Origin: Firmicutes bacterium HGW-Firmicutes-4
GTDB lineage: Bacteria; Bacillota; Clostridia; Eubacteriales; Eubacteriaceae
Assembly (NCBI GenBank): GCA_002841405.1
Contig: PGZR01000004.1
Coordinates: 1-64,000 of the forward strand
Length of the DNA: 64,000 nucleotides
Direction of reading: 5' to 3'
Made by a program: the position numbers and the translations under genes. The notes under the pieces are model-generated. The model saw only the letters and a list, made by a program, of their open reading frames with translations. It searched no databases and was not told where the DNA came from. Every line of letters starts with the position of its first letter. Position 1 is the first letter of the stretch. Below are positions 45,863 through 54,462 of the stretch, one piece after another.

Positions 45863-45895
45863 ATCTCCGAACCTTAAATGGTCGGAGATTTTTTT
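45863..45895 (+). terminator. Second terminator; right copy of the 32-bp repeat
   Basis: The stem ATCTCCG / CGGAGAT and the run of seven T residues match the element at 34772-34803 over 32 bases with one mismatch. Confidence 0.85.
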
Positions 45896-45913
45896 AAGAA
45901 ATGAATAAAGGTA

Positions 45914-45944
45914 TTGACTTGGAGCGAACTCCAGATGATACAGT
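45914..45944 (+). promoter_or_regulatory. MerR-type promoter before the larB remnant
   Basis: TTGACT (45914-45919) and TACAGT (45939-45944) are 19 bases apart with the dyad TTGGAGCGAACTCCA between them. It closely resembles the promoter at 33484-33514, so both are likely under one MerR-family activator. Confidence 0.65.
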
Positions 45945-45986
45945 TTATAATATCAAAGCGATACAAACATGAAACCAGAGGTGGAA

Positions 45987-46259
45987 ATGGAAATACAGGA
46001 AATATTAAAAAAAGTAAAAACAGGGGAGATCACGGTCGAGGAAGCGGCGCTCTTTTTTCGGAGGCAACCCTTTGAAGAAATGGGCTTCGCCAAACTGGAT
46101 ACCCACAGACGGGTAAGGTCCGGTTTTGCCGAAGTGATCTTTTGCAGTGACAAAGCGGATTCCCATTTGCTGACTATCTTTCAAAAACTTTACGAAGAAG
46201 ACGGTGGCGGCGCTTTTGGATCTGGGTGCTGTATACGCAGGCATTGGAAAAGGCGTTAA
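45987..46259 (+). pseudogene. larB: Truncated larB (nickel-pincer cofactor synthesis)
   Basis: The frame MEIQEILKKVKTGEITVEEAALFFRRQPFEEMGFAKLDTHR, RSGFAEVIFCSDKAD and LTIFQKLYEEDGG matches the first 75 or so residues of LarB, which carboxylates nicotinic acid adenine dinucleotide for lactate racemase. After EEDGG it runs into unrelated residues and stops at 46259. The catalytic C-terminal domain is missing, and no larC or larE is nearby. The ATG at 45987 follows AGAGGTGG; an in-frame ATG at 45969 is also possible. A deletion has joined it to the DUF2798 gene. Confidence 0.7.
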
Positions 46260-46825
46260 AAAGCCTGCCCATCAGCGGCTTTGAGACCATCATCAGCCGG
46301 GTAAAAAAGGTCGGACTGGATGTCTGTGATTTTGAGGTAAAACTGCCCCGCAACAAGAGAGAATTTACCCTGTTTATGATGGTAATTTCAATCATCTCGG
46401 TGAATATCATTGCCCCGCTGATTACTTGTTTTGAAGTTGGCTTTCGAATGGAGGTCTGGGCTGAGGCAATCAAAATGATTCCTTTTATTTGGCTGACCGT
46501 GATAGCTCTGGTATTAATTACCTACAAACCAGCGGGCTGGCTGGCCGGCAAGATTATTGAAAAGGATGATAGCTTTGCCGCCCATATTGTGGTCAATATT
46601 TTATGCAGTGTTTTGTTAATGTCGATTTTTCTGACTGTCATTGGCACCTGGATTGGCAACCGTCAAGTGAGTATGGAACCGATTGTACTGTTTTTCTATA
46701 AATGGCCGCGAAACTTCGCCATTTCATTGGTTGTTGAAGCGCTAATTGCTCAGCCGATTGCCAGACTGGTGATATTAAAACTGCATCAGATAAAAGATGG
46801 ACGACTGGAGGCAGAAAACAGATAG
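46226..46825 (+). CDS. DUF2798 family membrane protein, start uncertain
   Basis: The body of this 199-residue frame, from LPRNKREFTLFMMVISIISVN onward, looks like DUF2798 proteins with four membrane helices (about residues 48-70, 86-104, 126-150 and 158-182). The first 40 residues (ALEKALKSLPISGFETII) have no ribosome site and overlap the larB remnant. They may belong to a fused remnant of another gene. The true start may be lost or lie downstream. Function unknown. The overlap with broken larB suggests the gene lost its own promoter. Confidence 0.55.
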   Translation: MLYTQALEKALKSLPISGFETIISRVKKVGLDVCDFEVKLPRNKREFTLFMMVISIISVNIIAPLITCFEVGFRMEVWAEAIKMIPFIWLTVIALVLITYKPAGWLAGKIIEKDDSFAAHIVVNILCSVLLMSIFLTVIGTWIGNRQVSMEPIVLFFYKWPRNFAISLVVEALIAQPIARLVILKLHQIKDGRLEAENR

Positions 46826-47110
46826 GAACCAGAACGGATAATAATTGTTATTAACCGCAAGTGTAAAGCAACAAATATTTCAGGTATGAGAAAAAATGAA
46901 AGGTTGGATGTCGGGTTGATCCGATTCTTAAAATCGAGCCATTACAAAAATCGCTGTTTCTGAAAACTTACTTATAGTATAATATCATCAAGAAATCGGT
47001 GTGTCCGAAACAGGTTAGTAAGGTTCGAAAAATAAACAGGATTCCAGAATCATTGCTGATTAAGGTTTGGAGTTTTTTTATGAGTTTGATTTTGAAAGAG
47101 GAGCAAAGAA

Positions 47111-47614
47111 ATGAGTGGTGCATTAAAACAGGGATTAACCTTCAGAATGGCGGAAGAAAAGGATGTTCGACTCATTCTTTATTTCATAAAAGAACTGGCC
47201 AATTATGAAAAAATGCTTGATCAGGTCGTAGCGACAGAGGCATTACTGACAGAATGGCTGTTTGAAAAGAAAACAGCCGAGGTCATTTTTGCGGAGCTTG
47301 AAGGAAAGGAAATCGGTTTTGCCTTATACTTCCATAATTTTTCAACCTTTTTGGGACAGGCTGGGCTTTATCTGGAAGATTTATATGTTCTGCCAGCGTA
47401 CCGGGGCAATGGTTATGGAAAGGCAATTCTAAAACAACTCGCCAAAATCGCCGTTGAAAGGGGCTGTGGTCGTCTGGAATGGTGGTGTCTTGATTGGAAT
47501 CAACCAAGCATTGATTTTTACCTGTCGCTTGGGGCAAAAGCAATGGATGAATGGACGGTTTACCGAATTACCGGGGAGACCTTATTGGAAATGGCAAATG
47601 AAACATCTAAATAA
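47111..47614 (+). CDS. GNAT family N-acetyltransferase (diamine/thialysine acetyltransferase-like)
   Basis: This 167-residue GNAT has the features of the SAT/SSAT group: TFRMAEEKDVRLILYFIKELANYEK, the acetyl-CoA loop LEDLYVLPAYRGNGYGKAIL, and the C-terminal LEWWCLDWNQPSIDFYLSLGAKAMDEW. Homologues acetylate spermidine, thialysine or related amines. AAAGAGGAGC precedes the ATG. It stands alone, with a promoter-like TATAGTATAAT near 46972. A hairpin terminator follows at 47691. Confidence 0.88.
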   Translation: MSGALKQGLTFRMAEEKDVRLILYFIKELANYEKMLDQVVATEALLTEWLFEKKTAEVIFAELEGKEIGFALYFHNFSTFLGQAGLYLEDLYVLPAYRGNGYGKAILKQLAKIAVERGCGRLEWWCLDWNQPSIDFYLSLGAKAMDEWTVYRITGETLLEMANETSK

Positions 47615-47690
47615 CGCAACAAATCCAACCGAAAATACGATCAAAATAGTAAGCAATACCATCTGACGCTTCCAGACCTGCAATCAGAAA

Positions 47691-47727
47691 AAAACCATCG
47701 AGCGTGTTTAGCTCCATGGTTTTGTTT
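47691..47727 (+). terminator. Probable Rho-independent terminator of the GNAT gene
   Basis: AAAACCATCGAGC pairs with GCTCCATGGTTTT with one mismatch and a short loop; the sequence that follows is GTTTCGTTTT. It may also act on the minus strand. Confidence 0.55.
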
Positions 47728-47776
47728 CGTTTTAGACAAAGGTCTTAAATAAAATTAGTCAGCAGCGCTGAAAAAA

Positions 47777-48220
47777 TCAGCCCATCTTTTTTTTCATTTC
47801 CAGTTTTTTAAGCTCAAATTTCTTTTTATAGTAACAAGCATAAACCTGGGCGTTCTGTTCCTGCTGTTCGCTGACAGAAAGTAAGCGGCATTTGTTGATA
47901 ACCATCATCTGTCCTGTAAAAATGAGATAGATGTCTTCTACATCTCGCAGTATTTTGTTAGGATCTGATAATTGATTGATTGTTTCTTCAGCTAAAATTG
48001 ACAATTGCTTTTTTATTTCAGAATCTGATAACTTCGCTGATAAAGCGACCTTTTGTTTATTATTTTGGGGGAGATCTGTTGAAGTGCTTAAGGCCGATTC
48101 TGAAGGAGTAAGGGATGCTAAAGGAGTCGGTGATTCTGAAGGCGCTTCACTAAGGGGATCCTTTTTTTCTTTTTTTGTTAATTTAATACGTCCATGGTAT
48201 TCTTCTCTGGTGATTCGCAA
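47777..48220 (-). CDS. Hypothetical protein with a Ser/Pro-rich linker
   Basis: This 147-residue protein is not recognised. A short basic N-terminus (RITREEYHGRIKLTKKEKKD) is followed by a Ser/Pro/Thr-rich stretch (about 28-60), then a predicted helical region (SDSEIKKQLSILAEETINQLS) and a Lys-rich C-terminus. The start is read as TTG at 48220 because GGAGGT lies seven bases upstream (48228-48233); a GTG at 48235 overlaps that site. It is a single gene with no membrane segment. Confidence 0.55.
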   Translation of the reverse strand: MRITREEYHGRIKLTKKEKKDPLSEAPSESPTPLASLTPSESALSTSTDLPQNNKQKVALSAKLSDSEIKKQLSILAEETINQLSDPNKILRDVEDIYLIFTGQMMVINKCRLLSVSEQQEQNAQVYACYYKKKFELKKLEMKKKMG

Positions 48221-48381
48221 GATTGTTACCTCCACTATAGTTTAGGAATAGGCTTATTCAATAAAAATTGATGTTTAAAATTCGAATTGATAATTGTTTC
48301 ATTCTATCACTTTTTAAACAAAATGACTATTGTTAAATTCATCGAGACCTTGTCGATTGCAACAAGCAAAGGAAAAGTTGG

Positions 48382-49755
48382 CTACTGATTTTGATTTATA
48401 GGATCAGCGGCAATTCTTTTTATCCATTTTCGGCTCTTCAATCGATAAATACACCAGATCGCTTTGATAATCTGATCAATTTTCAGCAGCGCATAGATCC
48501 AAAATGCTGGTAAATGCCAGACCAAACCAGCCAATGCCCCAAGCGGAACTGAGGCAACCCATAAAAAAATAATGTCCGCCACCATTAAAAACCGGGTGTC
48601 CCCGCCGCCGCGCAGAACCCCCTTGGTCAGGATGCTGTTGGCAGATTGAAAGATAACAATAAAACCGATAGCAAACATCAGTTGAGTTGCAATTTGTTGG
48701 GTTTCTGGTATCAGATTGTAAAGACTGATCATCGGTTTGCTGGTGATCCAGATAAGGACGGCACCACAGATACCGACGGCAATGCCCAGATATAAAAAGG
48801 TGACGCCTTGTTGCTGGGCAGTGTCCTCATCACCCCGCCCCAGGGTGTGGCCAGTGATGATGGCACTGGCGTTGGCAATCCCCTGGATAAATACCGTGCT
48901 GAGTTGTTGAAGAACCAGGGTGATGGCATTGGCCGAGACGAAGCTGACACCCAGCCGTCCGATCACCATCGCCACAGCATTATTGCCGAGGGCGAGTAAA
49001 ACATCACTGATCAGAACCGGAATAGCGACTTCAACGTATTCTTTGCAGATATCACGGCAGCGCATAAAGAGATGATGGAGCCGATAATGGATCTTTTTAT
49101 CAACAAAAAATAAGTACCCGCAAATAACCGAAAACTCAACAACCCGGGCAATAAGAGTAGATAGGGCAGAGCCCTCGATACCCATCCTGGGAGCTCCGAA
49201 ATTCCCAAAGATAAATAAATAATTAAAGGAAATATTGATGATAAATGCAAAAATCGACGAAATTAAAGGGAGACGAACCTGACCGACGCTTCGCAGCACA
49301 ATGGTGGATGTCAGCGAAAGACCTAAAAGCAGGTAACAGGGAACTGCCCATTTAAAGTAGCGCGCCCCTTCCTGGATAATTTCCGGATCAGTTGTATAAA
49401 TGTGCATGATCGCTTCCGGGGCAAAAAAGGTCACCAGCGAAAAGAACAGTGCGAAACCAAGGCAAATACGAAGCATGATGGTGATGGATTTTCTCAAAGC
49501 ATCCGGATTTTTCATCCCCCAGAAACGTGAGGTGAGCACCGAAGCACCCATACCAATCCCCATACAGCAAATTTGAAAAACCATAATGAACTGATTGGCC
49601 AGAGAGGCGCCGGACAAGGGCACCTCTCCCAGAGCGCCCACCATCATCGTATCGGTCATGTTTATGCCAATGGTGATGAGGCTTTGTAAGGTGATCGGAA
49701 TAGCAATCGCGGCCACCGTTTTATAAAAAGATGGTTCTCTGATGATATGAATAAT
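48382..49755 (-). CDS. MATE family efflux transporter with an apparent ATT start
   Basis: This protein of about 457 residues has 12 membrane helices and is a MATE Na+/H+-driven exporter (AIAIPITLQSLITIGINMTDTMMVGALGEVPLSG). The conserved pre-helix REPSFYKTV lies upstream of the first GTG (49716), so that GTG is inside the conserved protein. No ATG, GTG or TTG exists in frame between it and a stop codon upstream. GGAGGT lies six bases before an ATT (49753-49755), the best start candidate. It follows an MBL-fold gene by 18 bases. Confidence 0.85.
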   Translation of the reverse strand: MIHIIREPSFYKTVAAIAIPITLQSLITIGINMTDTMMVGALGEVPLSGASLANQFIMVFQICCMGIGMGASVLTSRFWGMKNPDALRKSITIMLRICLGFALFFSLVTFFAPEAIMHIYTTDPEIIQEGARYFKWAVPCYLLLGLSLTSTIVLRSVGQVRLPLISSIFAFIINISFNYLFIFGNFGAPRMGIEGSALSTLIARVVEFSVICGYLFFVDKKIHYRLHHLFMRCRDICKEYVEVAIPVLISDVLLALGNNAVAMVIGRLGVSFVSANAITLVLQQLSTVFIQGIANASAIITGHTLGRGDEDTAQQQGVTFLYLGIAVGICGAVLIWITSKPMISLYNLIPETQQIATQLMFAIGFIVIFQSANSILTKGVLRGGGDTRFLMVADIIFLWVASVPLGALAGLVWHLPAFWIYALLKIDQIIKAIWCIYRLKSRKWIKRIAADPINQNQ

Positions 49756-49773
49756 TGCTCTACCTCCAAAAGT

Positions 49774-50367
49774 TTACAGTTTTATTTCGGTACTGGGTTC
49801 TAAAATCAGGCGGCCCTCTGCCACAAAGGTTTCAGCTAGTTTACGATCAAACAAAGCCCCCGGTTTCATATGGATGGGGATGGTATGGACGGCGCCGATG
49901 ACTGCTGCACAGTCGGAAGCTTCTTTGGGATCCATGTTATAAAAGCCGTCAATTGGCAGCAAGGCATAGTCAATTGCTTCTTTAGATAAAACATCTTTCA
50001 TATAGTCGGTGGTAGATGTATCGCCGGACGTGTAGATTTTAATACCATCGAGCTCAATCACATAGCCAACACATTTATTTTTGTCATGGCCGGTATTATA
50101 GGCAGGTACTGCCTGGATGGCAATATCATGAATTGTCTGACCCCCATAAACCCCGTTGATCAGGATGGTGTCCGGTCGGATGATCACACAGCTCTGGTTT
50201 TGGTGTAACAAAGTTAAATTGTTATGATCGGGATGTTCGTGGGTTATCAACACAACGTCGGCTGGCAGATCATAACCTTCCCCAGCAAATGGATCTACAT
50301 ATATCACGATCCTCTGATCAGAAACAAGCCGATAACTACCGTGGCCTTGATAAAATAATGTTCCCAT
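49774..50367 (-). CDS. MBL-fold metallo-hydrolase (UlaG/UPF0173-like)
   Basis: This 197-residue protein has the metallo-beta-lactamase fold: LFYQGHGSYRL, VVLITHEHPDHNN (the HxHxDH metal motif), KIYTSGDTSTTD and IPIHMKPG. It belongs to the UlaG-like group of hydrolases and has no signal peptide. The substrate is unknown. AAAGGAGAAC lies before the ATG. It is the first gene of a two-gene operon with the MATE transporter. Confidence 0.87.
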   Translation of the reverse strand: MGTLFYQGHGSYRLVSDQRIVIYVDPFAGEGYDLPADVVLITHEHPDHNNLTLLHQNQSCVIIRPDTILINGVYGGQTIHDIAIQAVPAYNTGHDKNKCVGYVIELDGIKIYTSGDTSTTDYMKDVLSKEAIDYALLPIDGFYNMDPKEASDCAAVIGAVHTIPIHMKPGALFDRKLAETFVAEGRLILEPSTEIKL

Positions 50368-50796
50368 TGAAAGTTCTCCTTTATCAAATTTTGTTTAGTT
50401 GATTTTTTAAGTACTCAATGTCTTTTGTCAATACTGATTCAGCACCTTAATTAATCTGCTATTTTCAGTTTATAACTATGAATTGGTTTTGTCAAAGGAA
50501 TTTAAGAAGTGCGCTTGTACAAGCAGAGGCGTCAAGATCGGAGTGAGGAAATGAACAGGACTAAAGCCCAGGAAGAGAGCATGCCAAAAAAATAAAAACA
50601 ACGGTTCTCCGACGAGACCGTTGCTTTCATGAAAGGTTAGAATAGTTAAAGTGTGTATGATGCTTTGCTTATTGCTAATATACATGGAAATACTTAAGGG
50701 CATCTTGAAATGATTCTTGATTAAGAATTTGTTAAGAATCGCCAATATAGATTTCAATCAATGATAACGCCGAATGGTAGGAATTGAGAATAACGA

Positions 50797-50828
50797 AAGC
50801 CTGGTGTAAAATCCCGGGCTTTTTTTGA
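50797..50828 (+). terminator. Orphan plus-strand terminator
   Basis: AAAGCCTGG pairs with CCGGGCTTT around TGTAAAATC, followed by T residues. The sequence AAATCCCGGGCTTTTT also occurs near 34999 without its left arm. Confidence 0.65.
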
Positions 50829-50914
50829 GGTAAAGAAAAAATCGCTGATACGTAAATTTTTTTAAAATATTCACAACTAAATACATAAATCCTCAACAAA
50901 CAAAGAAAATTATA

Positions 50915-51061
50915 TGCTATAATAGCCTCGTGTAACTTTGTTCTGATTGAGCAATTTTGTTTGCTGCTAATCATTTTAAAATGATTAGTAGCAGAATTTA
51001 TTTGACACCAAAAAAATAAAAAATAGATCGTTTAACTGTGCTTTTGGAATCAGTTTATAAT
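50915..51061 (+). promoter_or_regulatory. Promoters and palindrome before the MATE-ATPase gene
   Basis: TGCTATAAT (50915-50923) is an extended -10 box. A second TATAAT is at 51056-51061 with a weak TTAACT 18 bases upstream. Between them lies the 16-bp inverted repeat at 50962-50993 (one mismatch, no loop), a possible operator. Confidence 0.5.
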
Positions 51062-51093
51062 GGCTGGAAAAGGCGACAGTGAGAGAGTGCATA

Positions 51094-52821
51094 ATGAATA
51101 ATCAACATTTTGTTAATAAGGCTTTTCGTATATTTGTCATCAACAGTATCCTTTCTTCGGCAGGGGTGGTGCTGGGAACCTTTGTGGATGCCATCATTCT
51201 GGGGAACGCCTTTGGGGCGGTTGGTTTGTCGGTACTGGCTGTTTCAATGCCGGTATATATGGTTTACAACCTGTTCGGTTACGCCTTTGGGGTTGGCGGA
51301 TCCCTGAAAGTATCGGAGTCCATCGGCGCTGAGGATAAAGATCGGGTTAGAACCTATTTTACCCAGGCGATGTTTTTTGCGGTGGCAGTTGGAGTGGTTA
51401 TTTCGGTTTTGGGAATGCTCTTTCTGCCAGCAATCATAGGTCTCACCGGGGGAGCGGGAATTGCTGCCGCCAAGGATTATATGTGGCCGATTTTACTCAC
51501 CGCACCGATATTCATTCTGGCACCGGTGATGTCATTGCTGATTCGCAGTGACGCCGATCCGTTTTTGTCCACCCTGGGCATCAGCGTCTCGGTGGTTGTA
51601 AATCTGGTGTTGGATCTCATCTTCATCTTTGGGTTGAATATGGGCGTGCTTGGTGGGGCCTTAGCCATGGTTATTGGACAGATGTGCGCAATTGCAGTTT
51701 ACGTCATTCACTTTTTTAATAGGCATAATCACCTTAAATTGTGTCGGGCGTCTCTTAGCCCGAAAGCTGGTTTTCAGCTTTTTCAAGGGGGCTTCGGGAT
51801 CGCTTCGACCTTTATTTATCAGGGCATCACCCTTGTTGTCATCAATAATCTGCTGAGTGCAACAGTAGGATTAGGGGGACTGGCCAGCTATAATATTCTT
51901 TTTAATGTCTCCTTGTTTGCCTACGCCATATTTGATGGCATTTCGTTGGCGCTGGCTCCCCTAGTGGCAACTTTTGCCGGAGAGAAGGATACCGAAGGTG
52001 TTTATAACACTATGGGTCTATCGTTAAAGACCGCAGTTTTACTGAGTGTTTTATGTGCACTGGTGTTACTTATCTTCGCAGAACCCATTGCATTTATGTT
52101 TGGGGTAGCAGATAATTTGCCAATGGTAGCCCAGACGATCCGGATTTTCGCTTTCGGAGTGGTACAAACCTGCTTTAATTGTGTTATGGCACATTTCTAT
52201 CAAACTATTAAGCGGCCGACCTTGGCGGGGATTATCTACTTCATGCGGGGATTTTTACTGCTGATTGCCTTTTCGACCTGGCTTATTCCGGTTTTTGGCG
52301 TTCAGGGAACGGCGTTGGCAATTGTGGCGGCGGAAACGGCAACCATGGCGATCCTGCTCTTTAGCGCACTGATTCTCAAAAATAAGGGTGAATACCGAAA
52401 TATTTTGTTATTTAAAGAACCCATTATCGCAAAGGATAATCTATATGAAACCACCCTTTCCTCGGACATTAAAGAGTTGGAAAAATGTGTGGAAGAGATT
52501 GAAGCTTTTTGTGAGAAGCTGGATATTGACAGCAAAAATGCTTATTTCATTAATCTGACCATTGAAGAGTTGGCGGCCAATATTATTAATTTTGGATTCA
52601 ATGATGGGAAACCCCATTATATTCATATAAAAATTGCTTTATTTGAAGAGGATATCTACATTCGCCTCAGGGATGACAGCACCAGCTATAATCCCTTTGA
52701 AGAATCGGAAAAACCTGATGAAGCCCTGGATTATCTGGGTGTATCGATTGTTCGAAAAAAAGCAAAATCCTTTGCTTATAATCGAACCCTGGTATTCAAT
52801 AATCTTCTTATTATTTTGTAA
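51094..52821 (+). CDS. MATE transporter fused to an RsbW-like ATPase domain
   Basis: This 575-residue protein has 12 MATE-type membrane helices in about 1-440 (SSAGVVLGTFVDAIILGNAFG; FNVSLFAYAIFDGISLALAPL). A cytosolic C-terminal HATPase_c_2 domain follows (about 445-575). That domain has the N-box TIEELAANIINFGF, RDDSTSYNP and LGVSIVRKKAKSF, as in anti-sigma kinases of the RsbW/SpoIIAB type. Such a fusion would let a kinase/adaptor domain regulate transport or vice versa. The ATG at 51094 is preceded by GAGAGA; an upstream GTG (51079) is possible. It heads the partner-switch cluster, 14 bases before the phosphatase. Confidence 0.88.
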   Translation: MNNQHFVNKAFRIFVINSILSSAGVVLGTFVDAIILGNAFGAVGLSVLAVSMPVYMVYNLFGYAFGVGGSLKVSESIGAEDKDRVRTYFTQAMFFAVAVGVVISVLGMLFLPAIIGLTGGAGIAAAKDYMWPILLTAPIFILAPVMSLLIRSDADPFLSTLGISVSVVVNLVLDLIFIFGLNMGVLGGALAMVIGQMCAIAVYVIHFFNRHNHLKLCRASLSPKAGFQLFQGGFGIASTFIYQGITLVVINNLLSATVGLGGLASYNILFNVSLFAYAIFDGISLALAPLVATFAGEKDTEGVYNTMGLSLKTAVLLSVLCALVLLIFAEPIAFMFGVADNLPMVAQTIRIFAFGVVQTCFNCVMAHFYQTIKRPTLAGIIYFMRGFLLLIAFSTWLIPVFGVQGTALAIVAAETATMAILLFSALILKNKGEYRNILLFKEPIIAKDNLYETTLSSDIKELEKCVEEIEAFCEKLDIDSKNAYFINLTIEELAANIINFGFNDGKPHYIHIKIALFEEDIYIRLRDDSTSYNPFEESEKPDEALDYLGVSIVRKKAKSFAYNRTLVFNNLLIIL

Positions 52822-52835
52822 AAAAGGTGGCTAAT

Positions 52836-54458
52836 ATGAAAGAACAAAAAAGTATTCGTCGAATCAGTTTAAAAACCAAATTCGCATCAGCAAGTATGAT
52901 TCTGGCACTGGTGTTGTCGCTGGTGATTGTGCTGGTTTCCTATTTCAGTTATCGGGATTCCATGTTTAAACGTTATGAAGAACAGATCTCTTCTTTGGTG
53001 AATACCGCTTCAGTCCTTGTTCCGGTGGACAAGGTCAATCAGTATTTTGAAACCGGCCAGACCGATCCTGATTATGAATTGCTTATTAAAGAGTGGCAGA
53101 TCATTCAGGAACAGAACCAGTTGGAATACCTTTATGCTTACGTGCCCACTGAAAAAGGGTTTAAAGTTTTTGGCCAGGGAACCAAACCAGGGATGGAAGG
53201 TCATTTTATTCTTGGTGATTTTTTAGGAATAGATTATTTTCCCCAGGAAGATATTGATGCTGCCAATCGACTTTTTACTGATCCAGATGCCCCTAAGGTT
53301 GTTATTACAAACGAAAGTGAGTTTGGATATCTAATTTCGGCTTTTAATGTATTAAAAGATGCTCAGGGTAATCCGGTGTTGGTTGTTGGGGCAGATATGT
53401 CCATGCGTGATATCGACTCAACCCTCTTTAATTATATTATTCTGGTTTCCTCGATTGCCGCGCTGATCCTAATTCTATTTATCACCATTTACCTGCTGTT
53501 TCTCAACAAGTCCATCATTGACCCCTTGCAGGTGATTGTTGATAATGCCACGGATTTTGTTAATACCAACATCGATGATAATCTCAGTGAAATTGTGGCT
53601 TTAAATATCGATGTTAAAACGGGCGATGAAATTGAAATTTTGGCCGAAGCCTTTAACAAGATGACCAGTGATATCATCCGCTATATTAAAGAACTGACCA
53701 GTGTCACTTCCGAGCGAGAGCGGATTGAAACCGAGCTGCGTATTGCTACTCTTATCCAGGAAGGGATGCTGCCCCGGAACTTTGAATATCCGGATAGAAA
53801 TGAGTTTACCCTTTATGCATCGATGCGGGCGGCTAAAGATGTGGGCGGCGACTTTTACGACTTCTTTTTTGTGGATGATGACCACTTCTGTATTACTATC
53901 GGCGATGTATCAGGAAAAGGGGTTCCAGCCGCGCTATTTATGGCAATGACCAAAGCGACGGTTAAAGATCTTGTGCTCAGACGCTTACCTGTCGATGAGG
54001 TCATGACTGAAGCCAACATTAATTTGTGCAACAACAACGAACAAGGCATGTTTGTCACCTTATTGATTGCTGTTATTAATGTCAAAACCGGTGTGTTCCA
54101 GTGGTGTGATGCCGGACATGATCCCGCGATTATCTGGAAAAAAGACGGCACGGTAGAAATGCTGACCGGGAAAAAAGGCTTTGTCTGTGCTGGCATGGAG
54201 ACCGCCAAATACAAGATGAATGAATCGCAAATCGAAAAAGGGGATATTATCTATCTTTATACCGATGGGATTCCCGAAGCGAATAATACTAAAAATGAAT
54301 TTTATGGACTGGAACGCCTGAAAAAATTGGTTGCTTCAAAAGCAGAGCATGATATTAAATCACTGTGTGCCGACATCTTAGCGGATGTGGATGAGTTTGC
54401 GGACACGGAGCCGCAGTTTGATGATATCACCATGCTCGGATTCAAGTTTGAAGAGTAG
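52836..54458 (+). CDS. SpoIIE-type PP2C phosphatase with membrane sensor and HAMP-like region
   Basis: This 540-residue protein has a membrane helix (about 16-38), an extracellular sensor region (about 40-190), a second helix (about 195-220), a HAMP-like region (about 222-290), and a SpoIIE/RsbU-type phosphatase domain (about 305-540). The metal-binding Asp residues are in VGGDFYD, GDVSGKGVPAA, DAGHDPA and LYTDG, with a final FDDITML. It should dephosphorylate a Ser/Thr-phosphorylated antagonist (STAS) or another partner after an outside signal. AAAAGGTGG precedes the ATG at 52836. It is co-transcribed with the MATE-ATPase gene. Confidence 0.92.
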   Translation: MKEQKSIRRISLKTKFASASMILALVLSLVIVLVSYFSYRDSMFKRYEEQISSLVNTASVLVPVDKVNQYFETGQTDPDYELLIKEWQIIQEQNQLEYLYAYVPTEKGFKVFGQGTKPGMEGHFILGDFLGIDYFPQEDIDAANRLFTDPDAPKVVITNESEFGYLISAFNVLKDAQGNPVLVVGADMSMRDIDSTLFNYIILVSSIAALILILFITIYLLFLNKSIIDPLQVIVDNATDFVNTNIDDNLSEIVALNIDVKTGDEIEILAEAFNKMTSDIIRYIKELTSVTSERERIETELRIATLIQEGMLPRNFEYPDRNEFTLYASMRAAKDVGGDFYDFFFVDDDHFCITIGDVSGKGVPAALFMAMTKATVKDLVLRRLPVDEVMTEANINLCNNNEQGMFVTLLIAVINVKTGVFQWCDAGHDPAIIWKKDGTVEMLTGKKGFVCAGMETAKYKMNESQIEKGDIIYLYTDGIPEANNTKNEFYGLERLKKLVASKAEHDIKSLCADILADVDEFADTEPQFDDITMLGFKFEE

Positions 54459-54462
54459 CGGT

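Larger units (their letters stand above)
50368..51093. other. 726-base gene-free region with orphan hairpins and promoters
   Basis: No credible gene is seen. A hairpin at 50599-50623, read leftward, is followed by T5 and T8 tracts (50582-50598), so it looks like a minus-strand terminator. A plus-strand terminator lies at 50797-50828 (GCCTGG...CCCGGGC then seven T). A nearly perfect 16-bp inverted repeat with no loop spans 50962-50993. Neither terminator has an obvious gene upstream of it. Confidence 0.6.

Noticed and set aside
46999-47208. 69-codon frame overlapping the start of the GNAT gene
   Set aside because: The GNAT gene in another frame has an AAAGAGGAGC site and a full domain; this frame has neither.
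50476-50757. 93-codon minus-strand frame in the gap before the MATE-ATPase gene
   Set aside because: It spans a terminator-like hairpin, has no ribosome site and shows no family features.
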